Part shown: positions 17,516 through 26,872 of the stretch, piece by piece | How positions within the stretch are numbered: position 1 is the stretch's first letter | Layout: each line of letters begins with the position of its first letter | Assembly (NCBI RefSeq): GCF_000372745.1 | Contig: NZ_KB889688.1 | Location: 27,440-91,439 of the forward strand | Length of the DNA: 64,000 nt | Reading direction: 5' to 3' | Origin: Embleya scabrispora DSM 41855 | GTDB lineage: Bacteria > Actinomycetota > Actinomycetes > Streptomycetales > Streptomycetaceae | The notes under the pieces: generated by a model | Database searches by the model: none | What the model was told of the DNA's origin: nothing | The model's input: the letters and a program-made list of their open reading frames with translations, nothing else | Made by a program: the position numbers and the translations under genes

Positions 17516-17588
17516 CTCCGCTACCAGGATTTGAACCTGGACCATGGGGACCAAAACCCCGTGTGCTGCCGAGTTACACCATAGCGGA
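17516..17588 (-). tRNA. tRNA-Gln (anticodon TTG)
   Basis: A 73-base cloverleaf on the minus strand. The 7-bp acceptor stem is TCCGCTA with TAGCGGA. The D arm contains GTGTAACTCGGCAGCAC. The anticodon loop is TTTTGGT (anticodon TTG) on a GGGG/CCCC stem. The T arm is CCAGGTTCAAATCCTGG. CCA is not encoded. It lies 172 bases upstream of glmU on the same strand. Confidence 0.93.
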
Positions 17589-17932
17589 ATGAATCGGGCA
17601 TTCCGCTTGGCAGGCGGGTTCATCCCGTTTTCACGGCACCCACTATGCCGGCCCCTCGGCTCTTCGTGCGCGAATAACCCTCCGCGGACCCGGTGAAACG
17701 TCGCCGGAGACGGCTACGCGACGGGCCCGAAGAGCCGCTCCGATCCCTCGCGCATGCCTGCGGCGGGGCCGGGAAGCCGTCCGACACAAGGGTTTTGCCA
17801 CGAGCGCGCGGGAAAAATCGGAGGGGGTGCAGACACCTCACTTTCCGCTCATGACCTGCCATACTGGCGGAACTTACGGCCCCGTAGGTTACGTCGCCGT
17901 AGCCTCGCCGCCCCCGACCTGAGGGAATCCCT
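17589..17932. other. Upstream region of the desaturase operon
   Basis: 344 bases between tRNA-Gln (minus) and the desaturase (plus). The right end holds a 20-base palindrome (17871-17890) that probably controls the operon. A short plus-strand frame at 17754-17936 has no ribosome site or family likeness and is not accepted. Confidence 0.5.
17871..17890 (+). promoter_or_regulatory. Palindromic operator before the desaturase-TetR operon
   Basis: AACTTACGGC/CCCGTAGGTT is an inverted repeat with 8 of 10 positions matching, 43 bases before the desaturase ATG. A second TACGTCGCCGTA half-match follows. Size and symmetry fit a TetR-family site, and a TetR gene is the second gene of the operon. Binding is inferred. 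Confidence 0.5.
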
Positions 17933-18901
17933 ATGACCCCTTCCCCTGGCACCAGCGTGCTCGAAGCCGAACGGAAGTCCGCCACCGACGCGGCCCCGCG
18001 CGGCACGCTCGGCGGCGAACGCAAGCATTTCGCCGAACAGATCGCGTTGGCGCTCTTCATCGGCATCCCGTTCCTCGCGCTGGTCGCAGCGGTGCCGGTG
18101 GCATGGGGGTGGGGACTGTCCTGGCGCGACGTGGTGATCGGCGTTGTGATGTACGCCATCACCGGCCACGGGATCACGATCGGGTTCCATCGTTACTTCA
18201 CCCACGGGTCGTTCAAGGCCAAGCGTCCGGTCCGGATCGCGCTGGCGATCGCGGGCAACATGGCCGTGCAGGGGCCGCTGGTGCGGTGGGTCGCCGACCA
18301 CCGCAAGCACCACAGGTTCTCCGACAAGGAGGGCGACCCGCACTCGCCGTGGCGCTACGGCACCGGCGTGGGCGCGCTGGCCAAGGGCCTGTGGTGGGCC
18401 CACATGGGGTGGTTGTTCGACGTCGAGCAGACCTCGCAGGAGAAGTACGCGCCCGACCTGCTCAAGGACCGCGACATGATTCGCGTCTCCCGCCAGTTCC
18501 CGCTGTGGGTCGCGGTCTCGCTGGCCGCTCCCGCGCTGGTCGGCGGCCTGTGGTCGTGGTCGTGGCAGGGCGCGCTGACCGCGTTCTTCTGGGCGGGCCT
18601 GGTCCGGGTCGGTTTGCTGCACCACGTGACCTGGTCGATCAACTCGATCTGCCACGCGGTCGGCGATCATCCGTTCAAGTCCCGCGACCGCTCGGGCAAC
18701 GTGTGGTGGCTCGCGATCCCCTCGATGGGCGAGTCCTGGCACAACCTGCACCACGCGGACCAGACCAGCGCACGGCACGGCGTGCTGCGCGGTCAGCTCG
18801 ACAGCAGCGCTCGGGCGATCCGCTGGATGGAGAAGCTCGGCTGGGTCTGGGACGTACGTTGGCCGGACCGGGAACGGGTCGCGGCTCGCCGCGCGGCATG
18901 A
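17933..18901 (+). CDS. Membrane acyl-CoA (delta-9) fatty acid desaturase
   Basis: A 322-residue integral-membrane di-iron desaturase. The three histidine boxes are present: HRYFTH, HRKHH and HNLHH. Hydrophobic segments run at about residues 37-58, 63-80 and 180-215. It should introduce a cis double bond into acyl-CoA or membrane-lipid acyl chains, using an external electron donor. Length and boxes are complete. The ATG is preceded by GAGGGAA. A TetR regulator follows seven bases after the stop, and a palindrome lies upstream, so the gene is likely under feedback control by fatty acids or acyl-CoA. Which lipid it acts on cannot be told. Confidence 0.9.
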   Translation: MTPSPGTSVLEAERKSATDAAPRGTLGGERKHFAEQIALALFIGIPFLALVAAVPVAWGWGLSWRDVVIGVVMYAITGHGITIGFHRYFTHGSFKAKRPVRIALAIAGNMAVQGPLVRWVADHRKHHRFSDKEGDPHSPWRYGTGVGALAKGLWWAHMGWLFDVEQTSQEKYAPDLLKDRDMIRVSRQFPLWVAVSLAAPALVGGLWSWSWQGALTAFFWAGLVRVGLLHHVTWSINSICHAVGDHPFKSRDRSGNVWWLAIPSMGESWHNLHHADQTSARHGVLRGQLDSSARAIRWMEKLGWVWDVRWPDRERVAARRAA

Positions 18902-18908
18902 TGGGCGA

Positions 18909-19562
18909 GTGACCGAAAGCAGCAGGCGGAGTGCACCGCGCGGCGGCGGTCGTGTGCGCATGACCGGGAAAGAGCGTCGCGAGCAGTTGATCGACATCGG
19001 TCGAACACTGTTCGCGGAGCGTGGCTACGACGCTACGAGTGTCGAGGAGATCGCTCACAAGGCGGGTGTCTCGAAGCCGGTGGTCTACGAACACTTCGGG
19101 GGCAAGGAAGGGCTGTACGCCGTTGTCGTGGACCGCGAGACCAGCGCGTTGTTGGACATGGTGACCAGTGCGCTGACCGGCGGGCACCCCAGGGAGCTCC
19201 TCGAACAGGCCGCCTTCGCCCTCCTGGACTACATCGACCAGAACACCGACGGCTTCCGGATTCTGGTCCGGGACTCGCCGGTGGCCCAATCCACCGGCAC
19301 CTTCGCGTCGCTGATCAGCGACATCGCCTCCCAGGTCGAGGACGTACTCGGCCTGGAGTTCAAGTCGCGCGGCTACGACCCGAAGCTTGCCCCGATGTAC
19401 GCCCAGATGCTGGTCGGCATGGTCGCCCTGACCGGCCAGTGGTGGCTGGACGTACGCCGCCCCAAGAAGGCCGACGTCGCGGCCCACCTGGTCAACCTGG
19501 CCTGGAACGGCCTCTCCGGCATCGAACCCAAGCCGAGGCTGGTGGGGCGCCGAAGCTCGTGA
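18909..19562 (+). CDS. TetR/AcrR family transcriptional regulator
   Basis: A 217-residue TetR-family protein. The N-terminal helix-turn-helix is clear: KERREQLIDIGRTLFAERGY followed by SVEEIAHKAGVSKPVVYEHF and GGKEGLYAVVVDRE (about residues 20-73). The C-terminal ligand domain has DYIDQNTDGFRILVRDSP and a Trp-rich ALTGQWWLDVRRPKK. The GTG start (MTESSRRS) lies seven bases after the desaturase stop; the ATG at residue 18 is an alternative. Co-transcription with a desaturase suggests a fatty-acid-responsive repressor acting at the palindrome before 17933, which is inference. Confidence 0.88.
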   Translation: MTESSRRSAPRGGGRVRMTGKERREQLIDIGRTLFAERGYDATSVEEIAHKAGVSKPVVYEHFGGKEGLYAVVVDRETSALLDMVTSALTGGHPRELLEQAAFALLDYIDQNTDGFRILVRDSPVAQSTGTFASLISDIASQVEDVLGLEFKSRGYDPKLAPMYAQMLVGMVALTGQWWLDVRRPKKADVAAHLVNLAWNGLSGIEPKPRLVGRRSS

Positions 19563-19584
19563 GCACGGGTGTCCTCGGACACGG

Positions 19585-19621
19585 ACGAAGGGGGCCGCCC
19601 CGCCGGGGCGGCCCCCTTCGT
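19585..19621 (+). terminator. Strong hairpin terminator after the TetR gene
   Basis: ACGAAGGGGGCCGCCCC pairs perfectly with GGGGCGGCCCCCTTCGT around a three-base loop, 22 bases past the TetR stop. Confidence 0.85.
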
Positions 19622-19627
19622 CGTGCA

Positions 19628-19658
19628 ACGGCCGCGAAGTCCCCGACTTCGCGGCCGT
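19628..19658 (-). terminator. Hairpin terminator after rocD
   Basis: ACGGCCGCGAAGT and ACTTCGCGGCCGT pair perfectly around CCCCG, 18 bases beyond the rocD stop on the minus strand. It is a second, separate hairpin next to the TetR terminator. Confidence 0.8.
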
Positions 19659-19676
19659 CCCCACGTAGTCCCGGTG

Positions 19677-20951
19677 CTACCCCAGCACCGCGCGCAACTG
19701 GTCCAAGGACCACTCCAGGTCGTCCTTGGAGATCACCAACGGCGGGGCGATGCGGATCGTCTGGCCGTGGGTGTCCTTGACCAGGACTCCCCGGTCCATC
19801 AGGGCCTTGGAGACCTCGCGGGCGGTGCCGTGGCCGGGGTCGATGTCGACGCCGGCCCACAGGCCCCGACCGCGTACGGCGGTCACCGAGTGGCCGACCA
19901 GTGTGGCGAGTTCGCGGTGCAGGTGGTCGCCGAGGTCGGCGGAGCGCTGCTGGAACTCGCCGGAGCGCAGGATCTCCAGCACCTCCAGGCCCACCGCGCA
20001 GGCCAGCGGGTTCCCGCCGAAGGTCGAGCCGTGCTCGCCGGGCGCGAAGACGCCGAGCACCGCGCGCGAGGACACCACGGCCGAGATCGGCAGGATGCCG
20101 CCGCCGAGTGCCTTGCCCAGGATGTACATGTCGGGCACCACGCCCTCGTGCTCGCACGCGAAGGTGCGGCCGGTGCGGCCGAGCCCGGACTGGATCTCGT
20201 CCGCGATGAACAGGACGTCGCGCTCCTCGGTCACCCGGCGCACCTCGGCCAGATAGCCGGGCGGCGGGACCAGTACGCCGGCCTCGCCCTGGATCGGCTC
20301 GATCAGCACCGCCACCGTGTCGTCGGTGATCGCCGCGCGCAGCGCCGCCGAGTCGCCGTAGGGCACCACGTCGAAGCCCGGGGTGTACGGGCCGAAGTGC
20401 CGGCGCGCCTCCTCGTCCGTGGAGAAGCTCACGATCGTGGTGGTGCGGCCGTGGAAGTTGCCGGCGGCGACCACGATCCTGGCCCGCCCGTCCGGTACGC
20501 CCTTGACCTCGTAGCCCCACTTGCGCGCGGTCTTGACCGCGGTCTCCACCGCCTCCGCGCCGGTGTTCATCGCCAGCACCATCTCCATGCCGGCCAGGTG
20601 CGCGAGCTGCTCGCAGAACGGCGCGAAGCGGTCGTTGTGGAACGCGCGGCTGGTCAGCGTGACCCGGTCCAACTGCCGCTTGGCCGCGTCGATCAGGCGC
20701 GCGTTGCCGTGCCCGAAGTTGAGCGCGGAATACCCGGCCAGCATGTCCAGATACCGCCGGCCCTCGACATCGGTCATCCAGGCGCCGTGCGCCTCGGCCA
20801 CCACGATCGGCAGCGGGTGGTAGTTGTGCGCGCCGAAGTCCTCGGCCAGCTCGATCAGTCGGGCGCTCTCGGCTCCCGGGCCGGCGGGGCGGCCGACGCC
20901 GGACTCGTACTCGTACTCGGAGGAGGGGACGGGCGAGTGCTGCGTGCTCAT
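19677..20951 (-). CDS. rocD: Ornithine--oxo-acid aminotransferase
   Basis: A 424-residue class III PLP aminotransferase, converting ornithine and 2-oxoglutarate to glutamate semialdehyde and glutamate. Diagnostic phrases are AHNYHPLPIVVAEAHGAW, LAGYSALNFGHGNARLI, MNTGAEAVETAVKTARKWGY, the cofactor Asp in FIADEIQSGLGRTG and the Schiff-base Lys280 in YILGKALGGG, followed by STFGGNPLACAV. The ATG at 20951 follows AAAGGA five bases away; a frame open further upstream lacks support. In many actinomycetes rocD is paired with dimethylargininase in arginine/ornithine breakdown, and the next gene upstream here is a dimethylargininase homologue on the same strand. Confidence 0.94.
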   Translation of the reverse strand: MSTQHSPVPSSEYEYESGVGRPAGPGAESARLIELAEDFGAHNYHPLPIVVAEAHGAWMTDVEGRRYLDMLAGYSALNFGHGNARLIDAAKRQLDRVTLTSRAFHNDRFAPFCEQLAHLAGMEMVLAMNTGAEAVETAVKTARKWGYEVKGVPDGRARIVVAAGNFHGRTTTIVSFSTDEEARRHFGPYTPGFDVVPYGDSAALRAAITDDTVAVLIEPIQGEAGVLVPPPGYLAEVRRVTEERDVLFIADEIQSGLGRTGRTFACEHEGVVPDMYILGKALGGGILPISAVVSSRAVLGVFAPGEHGSTFGGNPLACAVGLEVLEILRSGEFQQRSADLGDHLHRELATLVGHSVTAVRGRGLWAGVDIDPGHGTAREVSKALMDRGVLVKDTHGQTIRIAPPLVISKDDLEWSLDQLRAVLG

Positions 20952-21140
20952 GACGTCCTTTCGCAACGGTGGAGATCGATACAAATGGTGAAGATCGATA
21001 CAGAGTTGGGAATCGGTCCGACGGTGGGGTCGATGCGAGGGCGAACAGCAGTACGAAAATGAGGAAAGCGCACATCGGCGGCGAGAAGGGTGGAACTCAC
21101 CCGAGTGCGCACAGACGGGATACCCCGTGAAGACGTGCGA

Positions 21141-22049
21141 TCAACGATCGGCGCGCAGTTCCAGTACGCAACTGCGCACGCTCGCACCGTGGGCCGCGAA
21201 TGCGGACATGTCCAGTTCGATCGTACGAAACCCCCGGCCCGCGAGCCGAGCCGCCAGCGTCGGTGTCGCATCGCCCAGCAGCACGCTGCGCCCGTCGGAG
21301 ACCGCGTCCAGACCGAGCGCGAGCGCGTCCGCCTCGTCGACCTCGATCCGCTCCGGGAAGACTCGGGCCAGTCGGCGCTGCGCCCGTGCCGTGAACGCAC
21401 CGGGGTAGTAGGCCACGGTGTGCTCGCCGAGCACGGTCAGCGCCGAGCCGAGCCGGCAAAACCGCGGGTCGGCGAGTTCGAGCGGAAGCACCGGCAGGCC
21501 GAAGAACGCCTCAGCCTCGGCATGCGCGGCCGACTCCGTCAACGGTCCCACCGCGGCCAGCAGGTGTGGTCCGGCCGGAATCAGGTCGCTCTCGCCCTCG
21601 TGCGCGAACACCGGTTCCAGGCCGCCCCGGAAGCCGTGCCGCTCGAACCACTCCAGGTAGACCGGCGTCTCGGCGAAGCGATCCGCCGAACGAGGCCGCG
21701 CACCCAGCACCCGGCCACCCACCACGGTCGCGGCCCGCGCGGCGAACACCATGCCGGGCAGCCCCGGCCGGCCCGGCACCAGGCTCACCCGATGCCCCAG
21801 CGCGATCAGCGTCCCGCGCAACCGCTCCCACTGACTCATCGCGGCGGTGGTCCGCGCCGCGAACCCGGTCTCCTCCGCGAGCCCGCGCGAGTCCGCAAGC
21901 CCGCACGAGTCCGAGAGCCCGCGCGCGTGCGGCAGGCCCCGCGAATCGTCGGCCGCGGACGCGTCCAGGAACACCGGCGGGCACATCACGTAGTGCCGCG
22001 ACTCGGCCGCCCGCGGCGCGACGAACCCTCGGCGCCGCTGTCGAGGCAC
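21141..22049 (-). CDS. Dimethylarginine dimethylaminohydrolase-like protein with altered active site
   Basis: About 302 residues, related to the amidinotransferase/DDAH family, which hydrolyses methylated arginines to citrulline and methylamines. Family phrases are MCPPVF, GLPGMVFAARAATVV, LGARPRSADR, LELADPRF and SVRSCVLELR. Two catalytic positions look changed. The expected His (FYHLD in relatives) is Arg199 in RFCRLGSAL. The expected nucleophilic Cys (first Cys of KCCTLE in relatives) is Ser293, codon AGT, leaving only the neighbouring Cys294. An 18-bp tandem repeat expands the region after MCPPVF. It sits 189 bases upstream of rocD. The GTG start is uncertain; an ATG at 21986 is an alternative. 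Probably inactive or altered in function. Confidence 0.75.
   Translation of the reverse strand: MPRQRRRGFVAPRAAESRHYVMCPPVFLDASAADDSRGLPHARGLSDSCGLADSRGLAEETGFAARTTAAMSQWERLRGTLIALGHRVSLVPGRPGLPGMVFAARAATVVGGRVLGARPRSADRFAETPVYLEWFERHGFRGGLEPVFAHEGESDLIPAGPHLLAAVGPLTESAAHAEAEAFFGLPVLPLELADPRFCRLGSALTVLGEHTVAYYPGAFTARAQRRLARVFPERIEVDEADALALGLDAVSDGRSVLLGDATPTLAARLAGRGFRTIELDMSAFAAHGASVRSCVLELRADR
21877..21948 (-). repeat. Four 18-bp imperfect tandem repeats inside the DDAH-like gene
   Basis: Four consecutive in-frame 18-base units (21877, 21895, 21913, 21931) of the form GCRAGCCCGCRCGAGTCC. They encode a low-complexity Arg/Asp-Ser-x-Gly-Leu series (DSRGL, DSCGL, ARGL types) close to the N-terminus, absent from ordinary family members as I know them. 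Confidence 0.75.
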
Positions 22050-23512
<1,463 letters not shown>

Positions 23513-23522
23513 GGCGCAGCAC

Positions 23523-24065
23523 ATGGCGAAGCGCACCATCGGGGTGTCGATCGCGATCCCCGAGCCCTACGGCAGTGAGCTCCAGGCTCGCCGCGCCGGG
23601 TTCGGAGATCCGCTCGCGAACGCCATCCCGACCCACGTGACCCTCCTGCCGCCCACCGAGGTGGCCGACGAGGCGATGTCCGAGGTCGAGGAACATCTAC
23701 GCGCGGTCGCCGCCGGCGAGGCCCCGTTCGACATACACCTGCGCAGCACCGGCACCTTCCGGCCGACCTCGCCGGTGGTGTTCGTCCAGGTCGCGCGCGG
23801 CATCCCGGAGTGTGAACGGATCGAGGCCGCGGTGCGATCCGGGCCGCTGGAGCGCGAGTCGCACTTCCCGTACCACCCGCATGTGACCGTCGCCCACCAC
23901 CTGCCGGACCATATGCTCGACCTCGCGTTCGCCGAACTCGTGGACTACGACGCGGTCTTCCCGATCTGGGGCTTCAGTCTGTACGAGCACGGCGCCGACG
24001 GGGTGTGGCGTCCGCAACGCGACTTCGCGTTCGGCCAATCGTTGCCAGGTCCCCTGCCCGTGTGA
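23523..24065 (+). CDS. 2'-5' RNA ligase / cyclic phosphodiesterase superfamily protein
   Basis: A 180-residue 2H-phosphoesterase. Both H-x-T motifs are present: His38-Val-Thr40 in THVTLLPP and His120-Val-Thr122 in PHVTVAHH, spaced as in the LigT/ThpR family. Members hydrolyse cyclic phosphodiesters or 2',3'-cyclic RNA ends. The product follows trpS by ten bases and is probably co-transcribed, as is usual in Streptomyces. The exact substrate is not predictable. The ATG begins MAKRTIGVSIAIPEP. Confidence 0.87.
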   Translation: MAKRTIGVSIAIPEPYGSELQARRAGFGDPLANAIPTHVTLLPPTEVADEAMSEVEEHLRAVAAGEAPFDIHLRSTGTFRPTSPVVFVQVARGIPECERIEAAVRSGPLERESHFPYHPHVTVAHHLPDHMLDLAFAELVDYDAVFPIWGFSLYEHGADGVWRPQRDFAFGQSLPGPLPV

Positions 24066-24095
24066 CGCCTTCGTGGCCACGCGGGAGGTCACGAA

Positions 24096-25148
24096 GTGGA
24101 GTCGCGTGTGGTTCGGGCATCGGAGGGGCAGCAGTCAGCCGTGGCGATCAAGGAACGACTGGCGAGGATCCCGGTCATCGGTCCGACGTGGCGGGCGTAC
24201 TCGCGGTACGGCGATCGGCAGGGCAATCGGCTGGCCGCGGCGGTGACCTACTACGGCTTCCTGTCGCTGTTCCCGCTGATCACGCTCGCGGCGGCGGTGG
24301 TGGCCGCGACGCTGGACGAGTCCCAGGTCCAACGCATGCAGAACAAGATCTCCGAGCAGATCCCCGGCATCGCGGACAAGCTCGACCTGGACGCGCTGGT
24401 GCGCAACGCGGGCGCGGTCGGCGCGATCGGCGGCGTGCTGCTCCTGATGTCCGGCACCGGGTGGGTGGACGCGACCCGTTCGTCCATCCGGGCGATCTGG
24501 GACGTGGAGGAGGAACCCGGCAATGTGATCGTGCGCAAGGTCGCCGACGTGGGTGTGCTGATCGGCCTGGGGCTGGCGCTCGCCCTGTCGGTGGGCGCGT
24601 CCGCGTTCGCGACCATCGTGATCCGGCAGTTGTCCGACTCGATCGGGCTCGAACACCAGCCGGTCGGCCGAATCCTGCTGCAGATCGCCGCGTTCGCGGT
24701 CGCGGTCGGCGCGAGTGTGGTGCTGTTCGTCTACCTGCTGGTCGGGATGCCCCGGCTGACCATGAGCCGCGCGGTCGCGGTCAAGGGCGCGGTGATCGGC
24801 GCGATCGGCTTCGAGGTGCTCAAGCTGTTGGTGTCCGGATACATCTCGGGTGTCGCGGGCAAGAGCGCGTACGGCGCGTTCGCCGTGCCGGTCGCACTGC
24901 TCCTGTGGATCTACTTCGTGGTCCGACTGCTGCTGTTCTGCGCGGCGTGGACGGCCAACGCGCAGGAGGCCGCGGAGGCCGAGGAGAACGCCGACGCCGC
25001 GGCCGAGAAGGCGGCGGCCGAACCACCGCTGGACCTGACCGGATACCCCGCGAAGCACTCCCACCCGGCCCGCGCCTACGGCCTGGCGATCGCCGGCACC
25101 GCCACACTCGGCATCCTGCTGGAGCGCCTCACCCGAAACCGCCGATAA
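24096..25148 (+). CDS. YihY/BrkB family inner-membrane protein
   Basis: A 350-residue polytopic membrane protein of the YihY/virulence factor BrkB family. After a soluble N-terminus come YSRYGDRQGNRLAAAVTYYGFLSLFPLI, the family signature, and about six hydrophobic helices (residues 48-70, 105-125, 148-172, 193-213, 226-246, 258-285). The C-terminal tail is Ala/Glu-rich with one more weak hydrophobic patch. The family has no agreed function. It starts 30 bases after the 2H-phosphoesterase gene, likely the third gene of the trpS operon. The GTG start has GGGAGGT upstream. Confidence 0.88.
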   Translation: MESRVVRASEGQQSAVAIKERLARIPVIGPTWRAYSRYGDRQGNRLAAAVTYYGFLSLFPLITLAAAVVAATLDESQVQRMQNKISEQIPGIADKLDLDALVRNAGAVGAIGGVLLLMSGTGWVDATRSSIRAIWDVEEEPGNVIVRKVADVGVLIGLGLALALSVGASAFATIVIRQLSDSIGLEHQPVGRILLQIAAFAVAVGASVVLFVYLLVGMPRLTMSRAVAVKGAVIGAIGFEVLKLLVSGYISGVAGKSAYGAFAVPVALLLWIYFVVRLLLFCAAWTANAQEAAEAEENADAAAEKAAAEPPLDLTGYPAKHSHPARAYGLAIAGTATLGILLERLTRNRR

Positions 25149-25167
25149 CCCACCCCGGCCCCGCCGA

Positions 25168-25312
25168 CCCAAACCAAACACCCTCGGTTCGCCGGGAGTT
25201 CGAGCCCACTTCCACCCCGAACCAAGCACCCTTCGGCCGGGCCGACTCGAGCCCACCTTCCAGCCCGAGCCAAGCGCCCACCAGCCCGGCCGGCGTTTGA
25301 GGCCACCTCAAG
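25168..25312. repeat. Three imperfect direct repeats of about 48 bp
   Basis: Units beginning near 25168, 25217 and 25264 share CCGARCCAAGCRCCC at the left and CGAGCCCACYTCCA at the right, with variable middles. They fill the gap between the convergent YihY and carboxypeptidase genes. No coding potential was seen. It may be a dispersed intergenic repeat family of this lineage. Confidence 0.6.
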
Positions 25313-25323
25313 CCCACCAACGG

Positions 25324-26532
25324 CTACCGCAGGTAGTCATCCTCGAACCGAACCCCCGAATGCCCCTCGCGCCGCCGAAGGGCGAACAGCACGCCGCCGC
25401 CCATCACGAGTGCCGCCGGCACACCCAGACCCGCCCACAGGCCCCAGTTGAAGCCCTTGTCCTTCGAAGAGGACGCCGCCTGCGCGGTCTTGGCCTCGCC
25501 GCCCTTGGCGTCCGTCGGCTTCGGGCCCTTGTCCTTCTTCTCGCCCGGCACCGAGAGCGGCTCGACCAGCGCGCCGATCGGCCTCGCCTGGGCCAGCGCG
25601 GCGAAGCCCCAGTCGAGCAGCTTCCCGGTCTCCTCGTAGGTCTTGCCCTTGCCCTCGACGTGCATGAGGCTCACCAGCAGCGTGTGGTTGCCGCGTTGCG
25701 CCCCGCCGACGAAGGTGTTGCCGGCGTTGGTGGTGTAGCCGTTCTTGACGCCGATCATGCCGGGATACTGGCCGAGCATCGTATTGGTGTTCTGGATCTG
25801 GAACTTGGACCCGGCCACGCCCGGGAAGTCGGCGACCTTCGTACTCGCGTAGGACCTGAAGTCGTTGTTCTTGAGCCCCTCGCGGGCGAACAGCGCGAGG
25901 TCGTACGCGCTGGAGACCTGCCCGGGCGCGTCGTAGCCGTCCGGCGAGACCACGTTCGTGTCGCCCGCCTGGAGCTGCTTGGCCCGCTCGTTCATCTGCC
26001 GCACCGTCGCGGACACGCCGCCGTTCATCGCGCACAGCACGTGCACCGCGTCGTTGCCCGAGCGCAGGAACACGCCCCGCCACAGATCCTCGACCTTGTA
26101 GGTCTCGTTCTCCTTTATCCCGACCAGGCTGCTGCCCTCGCCCAGGTTCTGCAGATCGGTGGGCACCACCTGATGGGTGGTGTTCCGGTCGATTTTGGGC
26201 AGCACCGTGTCGGCGAACAACATCTTGAGCGTGCTGGCCGGCGGCAACTTCCAGTGCGGGTTCTTCGCCGCCAGGATCTTGCCGGTGTCCGCGTCCGCGA
26301 CCACCCAGGCCCAGCCCTCGACGTCGGGCAACGGCGGTGCGCCGGGCGGCAGGTCGCTCTGGACGCCGGACTGGGCCAGACGTGGCCCGCCCAGATCCGA
26401 CATCGGCGAGGGCGGCTGCGGATCCGAGACGGGACCGGCGGCCCGGGCGGCAGGAGCAAGACCGACCGCGAAAACGAACGCGGCAGCACAGAACACGGCC
26501 GGCTTCCGAGAAGCCCGGAACCAATCAAACAT
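25324..26532 (-). CDS. D-alanyl-D-alanine carboxypeptidase (PBP5-type, S11)
   Basis: A 402-residue exported penicillin-binding protein trimming the terminal D-Ala from peptidoglycan stem peptides. There is a signal peptide (about 1-32, KPAVFCAAAFVFAVGLAPAA). The three active-site motifs are Ser100-x2-Lys103 (ASTLKM), Ser158-Gly-Asn (RSGNDA) and Lys263-Asn-Gly (VKNGYTTNAG), the last a variant of KTG. A Lys-rich linker leads to a C-terminal membrane anchor (about 362-388) and basic tail. The ATG at 26532 has no good ribosome site and may be leaderless. It is divergent from an SCO4848-type gene, the same arrangement as in Streptomyces coelicolor. Confidence 0.92.
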   Translation of the reverse strand: MFDWFRASRKPAVFCAAAFVFAVGLAPAARAAGPVSDPQPPSPMSDLGGPRLAQSGVQSDLPPGAPPLPDVEGWAWVVADADTGKILAAKNPHWKLPPASTLKMLFADTVLPKIDRNTTHQVVPTDLQNLGEGSSLVGIKENETYKVEDLWRGVFLRSGNDAVHVLCAMNGGVSATVRQMNERAKQLQAGDTNVVSPDGYDAPGQVSSAYDLALFAREGLKNNDFRSYASTKVADFPGVAGSKFQIQNTNTMLGQYPGMIGVKNGYTTNAGNTFVGGAQRGNHTLLVSLMHVEGKGKTYEETGKLLDWGFAALAQARPIGALVEPLSVPGEKKDKGPKPTDAKGGEAKTAQAASSSKDKGFNWGLWAGLGVPAALVMGGGVLFALRRREGHSGVRFEDDYLR

Positions 26533-26638
26533 GTGATGAGCGTACTGTCGGCCCCCGGCTGCGGTGCGTAGGCCGCGCCGCCGCATACTGAATCCGGACA
26601 AATTCGCTGAGTTTTCGACCGGGAACGGGTGCTTCACG

Positions 26639-26872
26639 TTGAGGATCGGCCGAGGTATTTCCGCCTGTCTGGTGTTGTTCGGCATCTGGAGCTGGATCTT
26701 GTGGCCGAACTTCCTCAAGAACATCTGGGCCGACGACCGGTCCTGGAACGACGGCGCGACCACGTTCTTCCTGATCCATCTGGCGCTGACGATCGTCTCG
26801 TTCGCGGCGGGCAACGCGATCGGCTGGCTCGGCGTCAAGGGCCTGCGGGCGGCGCGGACCCCGCAGCCGTGA
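26639..26872 (+). CDS. SCO4848-type small membrane protein
   Basis: About 77 residues with two transmembrane helices: ISACLVLFGIWSWILWPNF (8-26) and FFLIHLALTIVSFAAGNAIG (about 41-60). It matches the small actinobacterial family named after SCO4848, found next to the D,D-carboxypeptidase. The TTG at 26639 is preferred because relatives begin at this point (M-x-x-x-RGxS); an upstream GTG at 26564 would add 25 residues without resemblance to the family. The stop overlaps the P450 start (GTGA). Function unknown. Confidence 0.75.
   Translation: MRIGRGISACLVLFGIWSWILWPNFLKNIWADDRSWNDGATTFFLIHLALTIVSFAAGNAIGWLGVKGLRAARTPQP

Noticed and set aside
17754..17936. 60-codon plus-strand frame before the desaturase
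   Set aside because: No ribosome site, overlaps the palindrome and promoter region, no likeness to known proteins.
25168..25312. CRISPR array
   Set aside because: Three diverged units of unequal length with no constant repeat/spacer pattern and no cas genes.
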